A stretch of 42,997 nt of DNA from Acidobacteriota bacterium (GTDB lineage: Bacteria; Acidobacteriota; Vicinamibacteria; Vicinamibacterales; CAVVIG01), in NCBI GenBank assembly GCA_023265175.1, contig JAHFUI010000021.1:1-42997 (forward strand). The letters run 5' to 3'. The notes under the pieces were generated by a model. It searched no databases. It saw only the letters and a list, made by a program, of their open reading frames with translations, and was not told the DNA's origin. The stretch's first letter is position 1. Each line of letters begins with the position of its first letter. The position numbers were made by a program, and so were the translations under genes. This document shows positions 23,522 through 31,753 of the stretch, in pieces.

Positions 23522-25276
23522 ATGTCAGCCGCACGCACCAGCCGCCGCCGGTTCATTCAGTGCGTTCCCGCCGTTTCGTACGTGGCCGGTTCGTACGCGG
23601 CATCCGGCTTCAGCCGGACCATAGCCGTCACCGCGGCCGCCGCCGCGCCGCAAGCGAACGCTTCATCAGCGAAGCTGGATAGGAACACCGTGAAATGCGC
23701 GGAACAGCTCGCGGGACTGCAGTTCACCGACGCCGAAGAAGAGATGGCATTGCCCGGCGCCATTCGGAATCTCGAGAGCTACCAGGCGCTGCGCCAGCTC
23801 GACATCCCGCTCGACACCGAGCCGGCCATCACCTTTCGGCCGTACCTGCCGGGCAAGCGGCCGTCAGGACGGGCGACGCGCAACGCGAAGCTGCCGATCG
23901 CGCGCACCGCCAATGTTCGAGTGACGTCACGCCTCGATAAGCTCGCCTTCGAGCCGGTCAGCGTGCTGTCGTCGCTCATCGAGAGCCGTCGAATCACGTC
24001 GACCAACCTCACGAACATGTATCTGGCGCGGCTCACCCGCTACGGCGATCAATTGCACTGCGTGGTGACGTTGACCGGCGATCTCGCGCTCGCGCAGGCC
24101 GCAAAGGCGGATCGTGAGCTGAAAGCCGGCCGCTATCGCGGACCGCTGCACGGCATCCCATGGGGCGCGAAAGATCTCTTCGCCTCCAAGGGGATCAGAA
24201 CGACGTGGGGCGCGAAGCCGTACGAAAACCAGGTGCCGGAGGTTGACGCAACCGTGGTGGAGCGCCTGCGCGACGCCGGCGCCGTGCTGGTGGCGAAGTT
24301 GTCGATGGGATCGCTGGCGCAGGGTGGGGTGTGGTTCGGTGGAACCACGCGCAATCCGTGGGCACCCGACTCAGGGTCGAGCGGCTCGTCGGCGGGCCCA
24401 GCCTGCGCAACTGCGGCCGGCCTGGTCGCCTTCGCGCTCGGCACCGAAACGCGTGGCTCCATCATCACTCCCGCGAGCATCTGCGGCGTCGTCGGTCTCC
24501 GGCCGACCTACGGGCGTGTCAGCCGCTACGGCGCGATGGCGCTCAGTTGGACGATGGACAAGATCGGGCCGATGTGCCGGAGCGTCGAGGATTGCGCGCT
24601 CGTGTTCAATGCCATTTATGGCGCTGACGGCCGCGACGACACGGTCGTCGATGCGCCGTTCGTGTGGAATCCGGACGTCCCGCTCTCCTCGCTTCGCATC
24701 GGCTACGTGGCGAAGGAGTTCGAAACCAGCCTCACGAGGCCCACGGCGACGTCGACGCTGCTGAAGGAGGCGCTCGAGGTCCTGCGCGCGCGCGGAGCGA
24801 AGCCGGAGCCGATGGAACTGCCCGACTTCCCCACTGACGCAATCAATTTCATTCTCAGCGCCGAAGCGGCGGCGGCGTTCGACGATCTGACGCGGAGCAA
24901 GGGGATCGATCGGCTGACGGAGCAGGATCCCGGCGCGTGGCCGAACACGTTCCGCACGTCCCGGTTCATTCCCGCGGTCGAGTACATCCGCGCGCAGCGG
25001 GCCCGGACGCTACTCAATCGAAAGATGGACGCACTGATGTCCAATTACGATGTGTTTCTCTCGCCGGCGCGAGGGAGCGCCAGCCTGCCGATCGCGAATC
25101 TGACCGGTCATCCGGCGCTCTGCCTGAAGGCGGGATTCGTCAACGGCCTGCCGCAGGCGCTGATGATCACCGGCCGTTTGTACGACGAGGCGACGGTTCT
25201 CCGGGTCGCCCTCGCCTACGAGCGCGCGACGATGTGGGGCACGATGCACCCGGATCTAGGGAAACTTGGAACTTAG
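23522..25276 (+). CDS. Amidase-signature family hydrolase, Tat-exported
   Basis: 584 residues from the ATG at 23522. AAGGAG is 5 bases upstream, which decides against the in-frame ATG at 23507. A twin-arginine leader (RTSRRRFIQCVPAVSYVAG) suggests export in folded form. The amidase signature is present: Lys217 in GIPWGAKDLF, a cis-Ser in DSGSSGSSAGPA and the nucleophile Ser313 in ETRGSIITPAS (TRGS instead of the common TGGS). VVGLRPTYGRVSRYGAMALS follows. The family cleaves amide bonds of diverse substrates, including glutaminyl-tRNA transamidation, fatty amides and aryl amides. A Tat leader excludes the GatA role, so an extracytoplasmic amide hydrolase is more likely. Residues 45-125 precede the amidase core and are not recognised. 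Confidence 0.85.
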   Translation: MSAARTSRRRFIQCVPAVSYVAGSYAASGFSRTIAVTAAAAAPQANASSAKLDRNTVKCAEQLAGLQFTDAEEEMALPGAIRNLESYQALRQLDIPLDTEPAITFRPYLPGKRPSGRATRNAKLPIARTANVRVTSRLDKLAFEPVSVLSSLIESRRITSTNLTNMYLARLTRYGDQLHCVVTLTGDLALAQAAKADRELKAGRYRGPLHGIPWGAKDLFASKGIRTTWGAKPYENQVPEVDATVVERLRDAGAVLVAKLSMGSLAQGGVWFGGTTRNPWAPDSGSSGSSAGPACATAAGLVAFALGTETRGSIITPASICGVVGLRPTYGRVSRYGAMALSWTMDKIGPMCRSVEDCALVFNAIYGADGRDDTVVDAPFVWNPDVPLSSLRIGYVAKEFETSLTRPTATSTLLKEALEVLRARGAKPEPMELPDFPTDAINFILSAEAAAAFDDLTRSKGIDRLTEQDPGAWPNTFRTSRFIPAVEYIRAQRARTLLNRKMDALMSNYDVFLSPARGSASLPIANLTGHPALCLKAGFVNGLPQALMITGRLYDEATVLRVALAYERATMWGTMHPDLGKLGT

Positions 25277-25285
25277 AGGGCGTTG

Positions 25286-25360
25286 CGAGTGTTTGGCGCC
25301 TTCCCTCAATAGCTCGCAACCCTGGCTGCGCAGATGCTAGAGGAGTTCGTTCCTCTTCAT
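25286..25360 (-). pseudogene. HicA toxin remnant with stop at codon 8, truncated after ~25 codons
   Basis: From ATG 25360 the minus strand reads MKRNELL, TAG, HLRSQGCELLREGAKHS. This is the N-terminal half of a HicA toxin (usual form M-K-R-x-E-L-L-R-H-L...G-C-x-L-L-R-E-G...H-S), with a stop in place of codon 8. Similarity ends at 25286, nine bases from the stop of the convergent amidase gene. The rest of the dsRBD-like fold, including the region after the conserved His, is missing. Confidence 0.7.
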
Positions 25361-25576
25361 ACTGCGATTTTTTCTTCCCTGTATTCGCTCACCAGCCGCC
25401 GCCCGCGCGTCCTGGCGATTAAACTCCAGCGCCTCCTTTAGCGTGACCTCCAAAGTCCTTTTCAGTTCTTCGTAGGTTCTTTCCTGGCAATTGACCCCGG
25501 GAAGTTCTTCAATCCACCCCACCCACCAATCGCCTTCCTGTTTTACAACAGCCGTATATTCATTGGTCATTTTCAT
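25337..25576 (-). CDS. hicB: HicB-type antitoxin with frameshifted C-terminus
   Basis: 79 residues as read. The body is a clear HicB/UPF0150-like fold: EYTAVVKQEGDWWVGWIEEL, PGVNCQERTYEELKRTLEV and TLKEALEFNRQDARAAAGE. The last part (RIQGRKNRSMKRNELL) runs in frame into the toxin start. One base away the DNA encodes EYREEKIAV followed by a TGA that overlaps the toxin ATG (GTATGA). That is how I would expect an intact HicB-HicA junction to look, so a single-base indel has probably altered the antitoxin tail. The antitoxin may still fold. Its toxin is a remnant. Confidence 0.75.
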   Translation of the reverse strand: MKMTNEYTAVVKQEGDWWVGWIEELPGVNCQERTYEELKRTLEVTLKEALEFNRQDARAAAGERIQGRKNRSMKRNELL

Positions 25577-25652
25577 TACCTCGTTGGTGTTCAGTTGTCG
25601 CCGCTAACCTCTGTCTAGCTCGACCAACACCCACCGCCCGGAACGGTCCTTC

Positions 25653-25670
25653 GCTGCGAACGCTCGCAGC
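25653..25670 (-). terminator. Short hairpin after the secreted cyclophilin gene
   Basis: GCTGCGA (25653-25659) and TCGCAGC (25664-25670) form a perfect 7-bp stem with an ACGC loop, 3 bp after the stop of the minus-strand cyclophilin. There is no U-tract, so the terminator role is an inference from position. Confidence 0.4.
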
Positions 25671-25672
25671 TC

Positions 25673-26374
25673 TCACTTCTCGATAGTGACCCGCTTGATG
25701 TAATCGAGCTTCGGGAATTTGCTGATCAGGAACTTGTTGCCCTCTGTCTTGATGGTGCCTTGCGCCTCCTGCGGCTTGCTCCCGTACTCGCTGTTCAGCT
25801 TCACGACCACGTCCATGCCGGAGAGGACCTGGCCGAACGGCGAGAACCGTTGAGTGTCGAGAAACGAGTTGTCCTTGTAGTTGATGAACACCTGCGTCCC
25901 GCGTGAGTTGGGCCTCCCCGTGTTCCCATACGAGATGTACCCGAGCTTGTTGCTCTGCTTCACCGGATCGTCTTTGATGTCGGCCCGCTCCCAGGCGGCG
26001 TCTACGGCGGGATCGCCGTTGATGCCGAACTGCACCATGAAATCCGGGATGACGCGAAAGAACCGGCACCCGTCGAAGAAGCCGTTCTTGACGAGGTTAT
26101 AAAAGCGATCCGCGCCGATGGGCGCCCAGTCGCGGTGCACCTCGATGACGAAGACGCCTTTACTGCTGTCGAACTTGGCCTGGAATACATCCGGCCCTTT
26201 CTCGTTGAGCTGCGACGGGGTCAGCAGCTTGGCCTTGTTGGGGTTCACGCTTGCGCGCGTCGCTTGACTCCCGCCTGCGGGCTGGCTCTTACGCGCAGTC
26301 TGCCCAGAGGCCGCACTCGTACCCGTCATCGCCGCCGCCAGCACCATCATCGTCACGACGAAACGACATCTCAT
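25673..26374 (-). CDS. Secreted cyclophilin-type peptidyl-prolyl isomerase
   Basis: 233 residues: a signal peptide ([20 protein letters not shown]), a Gln/Ser/Ala-rich linker of about 35 residues, then a single cyclophilin domain. Typical parts are [58 protein letters not shown] and [14 protein letters not shown]. The active-site Arg and Phe of the [11 protein letters not shown] segment are present. The Trp of human CypA is not seen, as in many bacterial forms. It would assist protein folding in the periplasm. It is divergent from a cytoplasmic cyclophilin gene 121 bp away; the intervening sequence contains a hairpin repeat (26417-26461). Confidence 0.9.
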   Translation of the reverse strand: MRCRFVVTMMVLAAAMTGTSAASGQTARKSQPAGGSQATRASVNPNKAKLLTPSQLNEKGPDVFQAKFDSSKGVFVIEVHRDWAPIGADRFYNLVKNGFFDGCRFFRVIPDFMVQFGINGDPAVDAAWERADIKDDPVKQSNKLGYISYGNTGRPNSRGTQVFINYKDNSFLDTQRFSPFGQVLSGMDVVVKLNSEYGSKPQEAQGTIKTEGNKFLISKFPKLDYIKRVTIEK

Positions 26375-26416
26375 CTCGCGCTCCTTTTGTCAGATTGCTG
26401 ATACCAGTATGATCTC

Positions 26417-26461
26417 AGTAACGAAGCTCCGCCGCAAACCGACGAGTGTCGCTTCGTTACT
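26417..26461. repeat. CGAAGC stem-loop repeat, copy 1
   Basis: AGTAACGAAGC (26417-26427) and GCTTCGTTACT (26451-26461) form a perfect 11-bp stem around a 23-nt loop that contains CCGCAAACCGACGAG. A second copy is at 33917-33981. It differs by paired, compensatory stem changes and has a similar loop start. Confidence 0.75.
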
Positions 26462-26495
26462 TCAGGCCGTGCAACCACGGCTAGAGAGCATACCA

Positions 26496-27008
26496 ATGTT
26501 GTACGCGCATTTCACGACGAGCGAAGGCAACTTCACCGCGCGCCTGTTCCAGGACGAGGCGCCACACACGGTGGCCAACTTCACTGGCCTGGCCGACGGA
26601 TCGAAAGAGTGGACCGATCCCCGCACCGGCAAGAAGACGAACGCACGGTACTTCGACGGGACGGTATTTCACCGCGTCATCGAAGGATTCATGATCCAGG
26701 GCGGCGATCCGCTCGGCCAGGGAACGGGCGGACCGGGCTACACCTTCGCTGATGAGTTTTCACCGAAGCTTCGTCACGACAAGGAGGGACTGCTGTCGAT
26801 GGCGAACCGCGGGCCCAACACCAACGGCGGCCAGTTCTTCGTCACGCTGGCGCCGACGCAGTGGCTCGACAACAAGCACACGATCTTCGGAGAGGTCGTC
26901 GAAGGCATGGACGTTGTCACGAAGATCGGCAGGACGACGACGAGCAAGCCCGGCGATCGCCCGCTCAAGCCCATCACCATTCAGATGGTGACTGTCGAAA
27001 AACGGTGA
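26496..27008 (+). CDS. Cytoplasmic cyclophilin-type peptidyl-prolyl isomerase
   Basis: 170 residues from ATG 26496 (GAGAG 8 bases upstream), the usual length of a one-domain bacterial cyclophilin without leader. The frame is open further upstream to 26409, but that part is the hairpin repeat. Family motifs are complete: [40 protein letters not shown] with the active-site Arg, [40 protein letters not shown]. It accelerates cis-trans isomerisation of Xaa-Pro bonds. The stop codon is followed at once by the second octamer hairpin. Confidence 0.93.
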   Translation: MLYAHFTTSEGNFTARLFQDEAPHTVANFTGLADGSKEWTDPRTGKKTNARYFDGTVFHRVIEGFMIQGGDPLGQGTGGPGYTFADEFSPKLRHDKEGLLSMANRGPNTNGGQFFVTLAPTQWLDNKHTIFGEVVEGMDVVTKIGRTTTSKPGDRPLKPITIQMVTVEKR

Positions 27009-27119
27009 ATTTGGTTATCTGGTTATCTGGTTATCTGGTTATCTGGTTATCTGGTTATTGAATGAACACATCGCCAAATAACCAGATAACCAGATAACCA
27101 GATAACCAGATGACCAGAT
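27009..27119. repeat. TGGTTATC octamer hairpin element, copy 2
   Basis: About six TGGTTATC units (27012-27059) are followed by the loop containing AATGAACACATC (27061-27072) and by the complementary CCAGATAA units (27074-27119). The element fills the complete gap between the convergent cyclophilin and ankyrin genes and would fold into a long stem, so it may serve as a bidirectional terminator there. Confidence 0.85.
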
Positions 27120-27788
27120 TCAGACTCCGCCGTGCCGTTGCAGGAGCGCAACAGCCTCGCGGTGATGGCGTTGCTCGGCGAGCGCGAGCGGCGTCAGGCC
27201 TTCGCCGTTGGTCGCGGTGACCTCGGCGCCCTGGGCGATCAGCGTCTTCATCGCCTCGATGTTGTTGTTGGCGGCCACGAGATGCAGGGGCCGCCATCCG
27301 GCGGCGTCCGCCGCGTTGACGTCCGCGCCGCGGCCAATCAACAGACCGGCCGCCATCTTCTGGTTCGCGGCCAGCGCCGCGTGCAGCGGCGTGTTGCCGT
27401 TCGCATTGCGCGATCGGGCGGCCACGTCGGCCGCGCGCGCGAGCAGCAGCTCGACGATGTTCGAATGGCCGAAAAAGGCGGCGAGATGAAGCGGCGTCCA
27501 GCCATCGTCGCTGTAGGCGTTGGGCGCCGCGCCGCCGGCGATCAGCCGCTCCACTCGATCGAATTCACCGGCCGCGCACGCCTCGAACAGCGTGAGCGCC
27601 GCGCCGCGCGCGACGAGCAGGTTCACAATTTCCTTTCGGCCGTTGTAGACAGCGGTTAGGATCGCGCCTTCACCCGTGCGGCTCCGCGCGTTGACGAGCG
27701 CCGGGTCGGCCGACACCAGCGCTTTGACGCGTTCGAACTCGCCAGCCTTGATCGCGGCGAACAGGTCGGACTCAGTGGACTCCGTCAT
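27120..27788 (-). CDS. Ankyrin-repeat protein
   Basis: 222 residues without leader or membrane segment. About six ankyrin repeats are visible, for example DDGWTPLHLAAFFGHSNIVE, NANGNTPLHAALAANQKMAA, AAGWRPLHLVAANNNIEAMK and GEGLTPLALAEQRHHREAVA. Ankyrin stacks bind other proteins; no catalytic domain is attached and the partner is unknown. The start codon overlaps the start codon of the divergent receptor gene (ATG at 27787 on the plus strand, CAT at 27786-27788), so promoter and ribosome site must lie inside the neighbouring coding sequence. The stop codon touches the octamer repeat. Confidence 0.9.
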   Translation of the reverse strand: MTESTESDLFAAIKAGEFERVKALVSADPALVNARSRTGEGAILTAVYNGRKEIVNLLVARGAALTLFEACAAGEFDRVERLIAGGAAPNAYSDDGWTPLHLAAFFGHSNIVELLLARAADVAARSRNANGNTPLHAALAANQKMAAGLLIGRGADVNAADAAGWRPLHLVAANNNIEAMKTLIAQGAEVTATNGEGLTPLALAEQRHHREAVALLQRHGGV

Positions 27789-30198
27789 GCTCAGATATTA
27801 TCTTTGGATCGCGGCCGCTCTGATGCTGTCGGCGTCGCCGGCATCAGCGCAGACGGCCAGTGAACGGCCGGCGCTCGGGTCCACGTTCACCCTGTCGGTT
27901 CTGGCCGATCTGCCCACCGGCGGCAGCCTGTATTCGGTCTTCGACACCATTCCCGCCGAGGTCATTTCCGATCGGATCGACACCGGCGGCCTCTTCACCG
28001 GCGAAGCGGCGCGCGTCGGCAGCCACGGCAGCTCGTGGACCCAGACGCTCTTCCGCGTGGGCGACGCCGACGTGACGAGTCCAGACGGCAGTGGAACGCC
28101 CCTGCTGCTCCCGAGCGTGTACGCATGGGAGCGCGTAAATATCACGACCGGGTTGATGCCGATTGAAGTGAGCGCGCCGGGCCTCTCGGTGTCGTTGGTG
28201 CCTCGAGCGCCGTCGGCCACGTGGACTCGTACGTTCGAGATTTTCGGATCCGGACCATCGCTCCTCGCGCGACAGGCGACGACGAATCCGCCGGCCATTG
28301 CACGCCAGCACTCCTGGAACGACGGTCACGTATTGCTGAGCGGACCGCTCGTACCCAATCAGCTCGGTCTCGTGCTCACGGGCGGGTGGACCAGTTCGAC
28401 GCGATTCGAGCGTGAGGACCTCACACGTCTCGACTCGAATATCGCGTCCGCGTTCGCGCACCTGGTGTTCACGCCGAACGGCCGTGACGAGCTGCACACG
28501 ATCGGCTGGATCGAGCACGCCAGCTTCCCGTACGTGAACCGGGTGGCGTTCGCGCAGCCGCTCGCGAGCGAGACGACGAACAGCGTGCACGTGCAGTCGA
28601 CCTGGGAACGCCGGCTGGCATCTGAAGCATCGTGGGCGATCTTCGGCAGTGTTGCCAGGCGCAGTCAGAGCAACGATCTCCAGCCCACGCCGGCGCTTGT
28701 CGTTGAACGGCTGCGCGACGGTCCGGTCCCGGAGCTGTTCAATCCGGCCAACGGCGCGAATAGGACGTGGTCGGTTGGCGCGCGGATGCAAGCGGCGCCG
28801 TTCACGTTGTTCGCCCGCCGCCACACGGCGCGCGGCGGCATCGTCGTCACGGGTGCCAGCGCGTCCGCGCGATCCACGTTTAGCGGTCGAATCGGTGAGC
28901 TGATCGACGGCGTCCCGGCCCGTGTCTGGGACTACGCGAGCCCGGCGGCCGAATCACGATGGCACGACACATCGCTCGCGATCTACGCCGCGGATACGTT
29001 TCCGATCCATCCGCGCCTGACGCTCGAAGCCGGGATTCGATTCGAAGCGATCGGCGGATCCGCGGATCGGAGCGTGAGCAGCGTCGGATGGCGGAACTGG
29101 TTTCCACGCGGGAACATTCGTTGGGAGCTGACCCCGTTTGCGAACATCGCGGTCATCGCCGGCTTCGGGCGATTTGGCGATCGGCTGGCGCTCAACGACC
29201 TCGCCTACGGCGATCCGGCCGCCCCGTTCGCCAAGGTGTATCAATCGGACGCGATCGGCATGGAGCCACAATCCAGGCGCGACGGCCCGCTCGTCGCGCG
29301 CGTGGGGCCGGGGACCGGCGGCGACGATCGGTTCACCGCGATCGACTCCAAGCTGCGGCGGCCGTACATGGACGAATTCATCGCGGGCTTCGAATCGCGG
29401 CCGCGTGCCGGCACCGTCATCAGGCTTGCGGCGCTCGCGCGGCGCGAAAAACAGTTACTTGGTGTCCTCGACATGACCGTGCCCGAATCCGCATATGCGG
29501 TGACGTTCATTCGCGATCCGGGCACCGACGCGGTGAGTAATCAGCTGCTGCCGGTCTACAACCGTCCGATCGCGACGTTCGGTCAGGATCGGTACCTCCT
29601 GACGAACCCGCCGGACGATGAGGCGACGTTTGTGGGGGTGGAGTTCACGATGCAGGCCACCTTCGAGCGCTTTTTCATGATCGCGGGCGCGACCGCGGGA
29701 CGATCCGAGGCGCTGTCGGCGAACGTCGGGTTCAGGCCGCTCGAAAATGACCACGACGTCCTCGGAGAGGTGTTCATCGACCCCAACGCGCGGACGTTCG
29801 CGCAGGGCCGCGTGTTCACCGAACGCGGCTACACGATCAAGACGGCAGGCGTGCTGAAGCTGCCGTGGGACGTGCGGCTCGGATACGCCGCGCGGTATCA
29901 GGACGGCCAGCACTTCGCCCGGGTCGTGATTGTCAGCGGTCTCAATCAGGGCACCGAGGGGATCCGCGCGTCCAGAAACGGAACGACGCGGTTCACGTTC
30001 ACCGGAACGCTCGACGGCCGCCTGCAGAAGGGCTTCGCGTATGCCGGACATCAGTTCGCGGTGTTGTTCGACGCCTACAACATCCTGAACTGGGCGCAGG
30101 AAGTGGAAGAATTCTCGGTCACCGGTCCGGCGTCCCGCCTGACCTCGGCGGTGCAGCCGCCGCGCGCCGTGCATCTGGGGCTGCGGTTGTCTTTCTAG
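27787..30198 (+). CDS. TonB-dependent receptor-like outer-membrane protein without the carboxypeptidase-regulatory domain
   Basis: 803 residues from ATG 27787, which gives a clean leader (YYLWIAAALMLSASPASAQ). The first ~160 residues resemble a plug (GGSLYSVFDTIPAEVISDRI, then TLFRVGDADVTSPDGSGTP and YAWERVNITTGLMPIEVSAP). The rest shows alternating beta-strands as in a barrel, for example NQLGLVLTGGWTSST, PRLTLEAGIRFEAIGGSADR and RLGYAARYQDGQHFARVVIV. The end (RAVHLGLRLSF) carries the terminal Phe. It is shorter than the paralogues at 102-6221 and lacks their N-terminal domain. The ligand is unknown. Its start codon overlaps that of the ankyrin gene. Confidence 0.8.
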   Translation: MLRYYLWIAAALMLSASPASAQTASERPALGSTFTLSVLADLPTGGSLYSVFDTIPAEVISDRIDTGGLFTGEAARVGSHGSSWTQTLFRVGDADVTSPDGSGTPLLLPSVYAWERVNITTGLMPIEVSAPGLSVSLVPRAPSATWTRTFEIFGSGPSLLARQATTNPPAIARQHSWNDGHVLLSGPLVPNQLGLVLTGGWTSSTRFEREDLTRLDSNIASAFAHLVFTPNGRDELHTIGWIEHASFPYVNRVAFAQPLASETTNSVHVQSTWERRLASEASWAIFGSVARRSQSNDLQPTPALVVERLRDGPVPELFNPANGANRTWSVGARMQAAPFTLFARRHTARGGIVVTGASASARSTFSGRIGELIDGVPARVWDYASPAAESRWHDTSLAIYAADTFPIHPRLTLEAGIRFEAIGGSADRSVSSVGWRNWFPRGNIRWELTPFANIAVIAGFGRFGDRLALNDLAYGDPAAPFAKVYQSDAIGMEPQSRRDGPLVARVGPGTGGDDRFTAIDSKLRRPYMDEFIAGFESRPRAGTVIRLAALARREKQLLGVLDMTVPESAYAVTFIRDPGTDAVSNQLLPVYNRPIATFGQDRYLLTNPPDDEATFVGVEFTMQATFERFFMIAGATAGRSEALSANVGFRPLENDHDVLGEVFIDPNARTFAQGRVFTERGYTIKTAGVLKLPWDVRLGYAARYQDGQHFARVVIVSGLNQGTEGIRASRNGTTRFTFTGTLDGRLQKGFAYAGHQFAVLFDAYNILNWAQEVEEFSVTGPASRLTSAVQPPRAVHLGLRLSF

Positions 30199-30258
30199 GA
30201 TCGCTCTCCTGTCGAGGCTTCCGGATCTCTTTCCAGCGACTGCCGATCACGGAGACAC

Positions 30259-30305
30259 GAAGATCACGAAACGCGCGACGAAATGTGCCACCCTTCGTGA
30301 CCTTC
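30259..30305. repeat. AAAGGACAC-type repeat as a short hairpin
   Basis: GAAGATCACGAA (30259-30270) and TTCGTGACCTTC (30294-30305) pair over 12 positions with one mismatch. The hairpin lies between the convergent receptor and FkbM genes and may act as a terminator. Confidence 0.45.
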
Positions 30306-30316
30306 CCCGCCGCGCA

Positions 30317-31141
30317 TCATTTGATCAGATCCTCTGGAACCGCGAACACATCGAAGTGCTTCCACCGTGAGAAGTCGCCCGGTCCGAGCTCCCGACCACG
30401 GTACATCTGCTCGCCTTCGCACTTGAACAGCCGGTAAGCGAGGCGACGAAGGTCGTCGTAGTAGGCGGTGCGCTCGTCGTGCGGAAGATGTTTGTAGATT
30501 TCGGTCTTGATGAACGGCCGGACGGCAGCGATCAGGTCGGCGAGCGAGCGCACGACCGCCCGGTCGAATCCTTCCGTATCGATCTTAATATACCGGATGC
30601 GCGGCACGTCGCCGGCGGCGTGCGCGCGCAAGTAGTCGGCCAGGTTTCGTCCGGCGACGCGCAGCTTTGAAAAGTGCCCATGCCTCCATCGATGGATCCC
30701 GTCGTGGAATCCGCCGTTGCAGTAGCCGGAATCCGAATACTCGAACTCGAACTCGCCGTCCCGGGGCATCGCCGCGAACATCAGCGGCACGATGCGGGTC
30801 TTCGACGGATTCAGCACGGCGTTGACCGCCAGCACCTTGAACACGTACGGGTTCGGCTCGAGCGCGAAGACGCAGCCACGCGGTCCGACCGCGAGCGCCA
30901 TCGGCACGGTCGAGTCTCCAGTGTGGGCGCCGATGTCGATGGCGACGTCGCCTTCACGCAGGAACGACCGCAAGGCGTCGACGCTCTCTTGCGTGATGAC
31001 CTTCGGCGTCTCGGCCGGGTGCAGCCAGCGCGCGAACCGCACCTCGCCGTCAATCGGCAGCGCGAAGGTCCGTACGTCGTGCGGGTACTCGCGCGGCGCC
31101 CGGTTGAGTCCGAGCGCGCGCGGAAGGTCTCGCAGTTTCAC
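30317..31141 (-). CDS. FkbM-family SAM-dependent methyltransferase
   Basis: About 274 residues from GTG 31141 (VKLRDLPRALGLNRAPREYP). The frame continues upstream to an ATG at 31228, but that part looks non-native, and neither start has a good ribosome site. SAM-binding motifs are clear: VAIDIGAHTGDSTVPMALAV, GCVFALEPNPYVFKVLAVNA, and RIRYIKIDTEGFDRAVVRSL, which is diagnostic for FkbM proteins. These methylate hydroxyl groups of sugars or of polyketide and glycan backbones. No glycan cluster lies around it, so the substrate is open. Confidence 0.85.
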   Translation of the reverse strand: MKLRDLPRALGLNRAPREYPHDVRTFALPIDGEVRFARWLHPAETPKVITQESVDALRSFLREGDVAIDIGAHTGDSTVPMALAVGPRGCVFALEPNPYVFKVLAVNAVLNPSKTRIVPLMFAAMPRDGEFEFEYSDSGYCNGGFHDGIHRWRHGHFSKLRVAGRNLADYLRAHAAGDVPRIRYIKIDTEGFDRAVVRSLADLIAAVRPFIKTEIYKHLPHDERTAYYDDLRRLAYRLFKCEGEQMYRGRELGPGDFSRWKHFDVFAVPEDLIK

Positions 31142-31231
31142 GGTCGTATGGTAGCTGACGACGCAAATGCAACCACGAAAACACCGCGCTAGCTTACGAC
31201 AGCCCAAGTGCGGTAAATTCTCAACCACGGG

Positions 31232-31249
31232 GCAGGCCTAAAGGCCTGC
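31232..31249. repeat. GCAGGCC-TAAA-GGCCTGC hairpin
   Basis: A perfect 7-bp stem with a TAAA loop about 40 bp before the IorA-type gene, followed by ACTACG. Short hairpins of this kind recur between genes in many Acidobacteriota and other phyla as I remember them. It could also act on transcription of the following operon. Confidence 0.55.
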
Positions 31250-31289
31250 ACTACGTCGGATTTGACAGGGATCAACAGAGGAGATCGAC

Positions 31290-31739
31290 ATGGTTTCCCT
31301 GACAGTGAACGGAAAGCAATACGACGTCGACGTCGCCTTGGACATGCCGCTGCTGTGGGCCATCCGCGACACCATCGGGTTGACGGGCACGAAATTCGGC
31401 TGCGGCCTGGCGCAATGCGGCGCCTGCACCGTCCATCTCGACGGCCAGCCGATACGCTCCTGCATGACACCGGTATCGAGCGTCGGCGCCAAGAAGGTAA
31501 CCACGATTGAAGGCATTTCGCCGACGACGAGCCACGCGCTGCAAGTCGCGTGGATTGCCGAGCAGGTCCCGCAGTGCGGCTACTGCCAGTCGGGCCAGCT
31601 GATGTCCGCCGCCGCGCTGCTGGCGAAAAATCCGAAACCGACCGACGCCGACATCGACGCCGCGATGTCGGGCAACATCTGCCGCTGCGGGACGTATCAA
31701 CGCATCCGCCGCGCGATTCACCGCGCGGCGCAGGCATGA
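31290..31739 (+). CDS. [2Fe-2S] subunit of a xanthine-dehydrogenase-family oxidoreductase (IorA-like)
   Basis: 149 residues, preceded by GAGGAG. Two iron-sulfur sites are complete: the plant-type cluster with Cys38, Cys43, Cys46 ([15 protein letters not shown]) and Cys58, and the helical cluster with Cys96, Cys99 (CGYCQSG), Cys131 and Cys133 ([10 protein letters not shown]). The protein passes electrons from the molybdenum centre of its partner to an external acceptor. It resembles the alpha subunit of isoquinoline 1-oxidoreductase and aldehyde dehydrogenases of that type. No leader is present, as expected for a subunit carried through the Tat system by its partner. The next gene overlaps its stop or starts 14 bp after it. 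Confidence 0.92.
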   Translation: MVSLTVNGKQYDVDVALDMPLLWAIRDTIGLTGTKFGCGLAQCGACTVHLDGQPIRSCMTPVSSVGAKKVTTIEGISPTTSHALQVAWIAEQVPQCGYCQSGQLMSAAALLAKNPKPTDADIDAAMSGNICRCGTYQRIRRAIHRAAQA

Positions 31740-31753
31740 AGGCGAGGCGTCAC

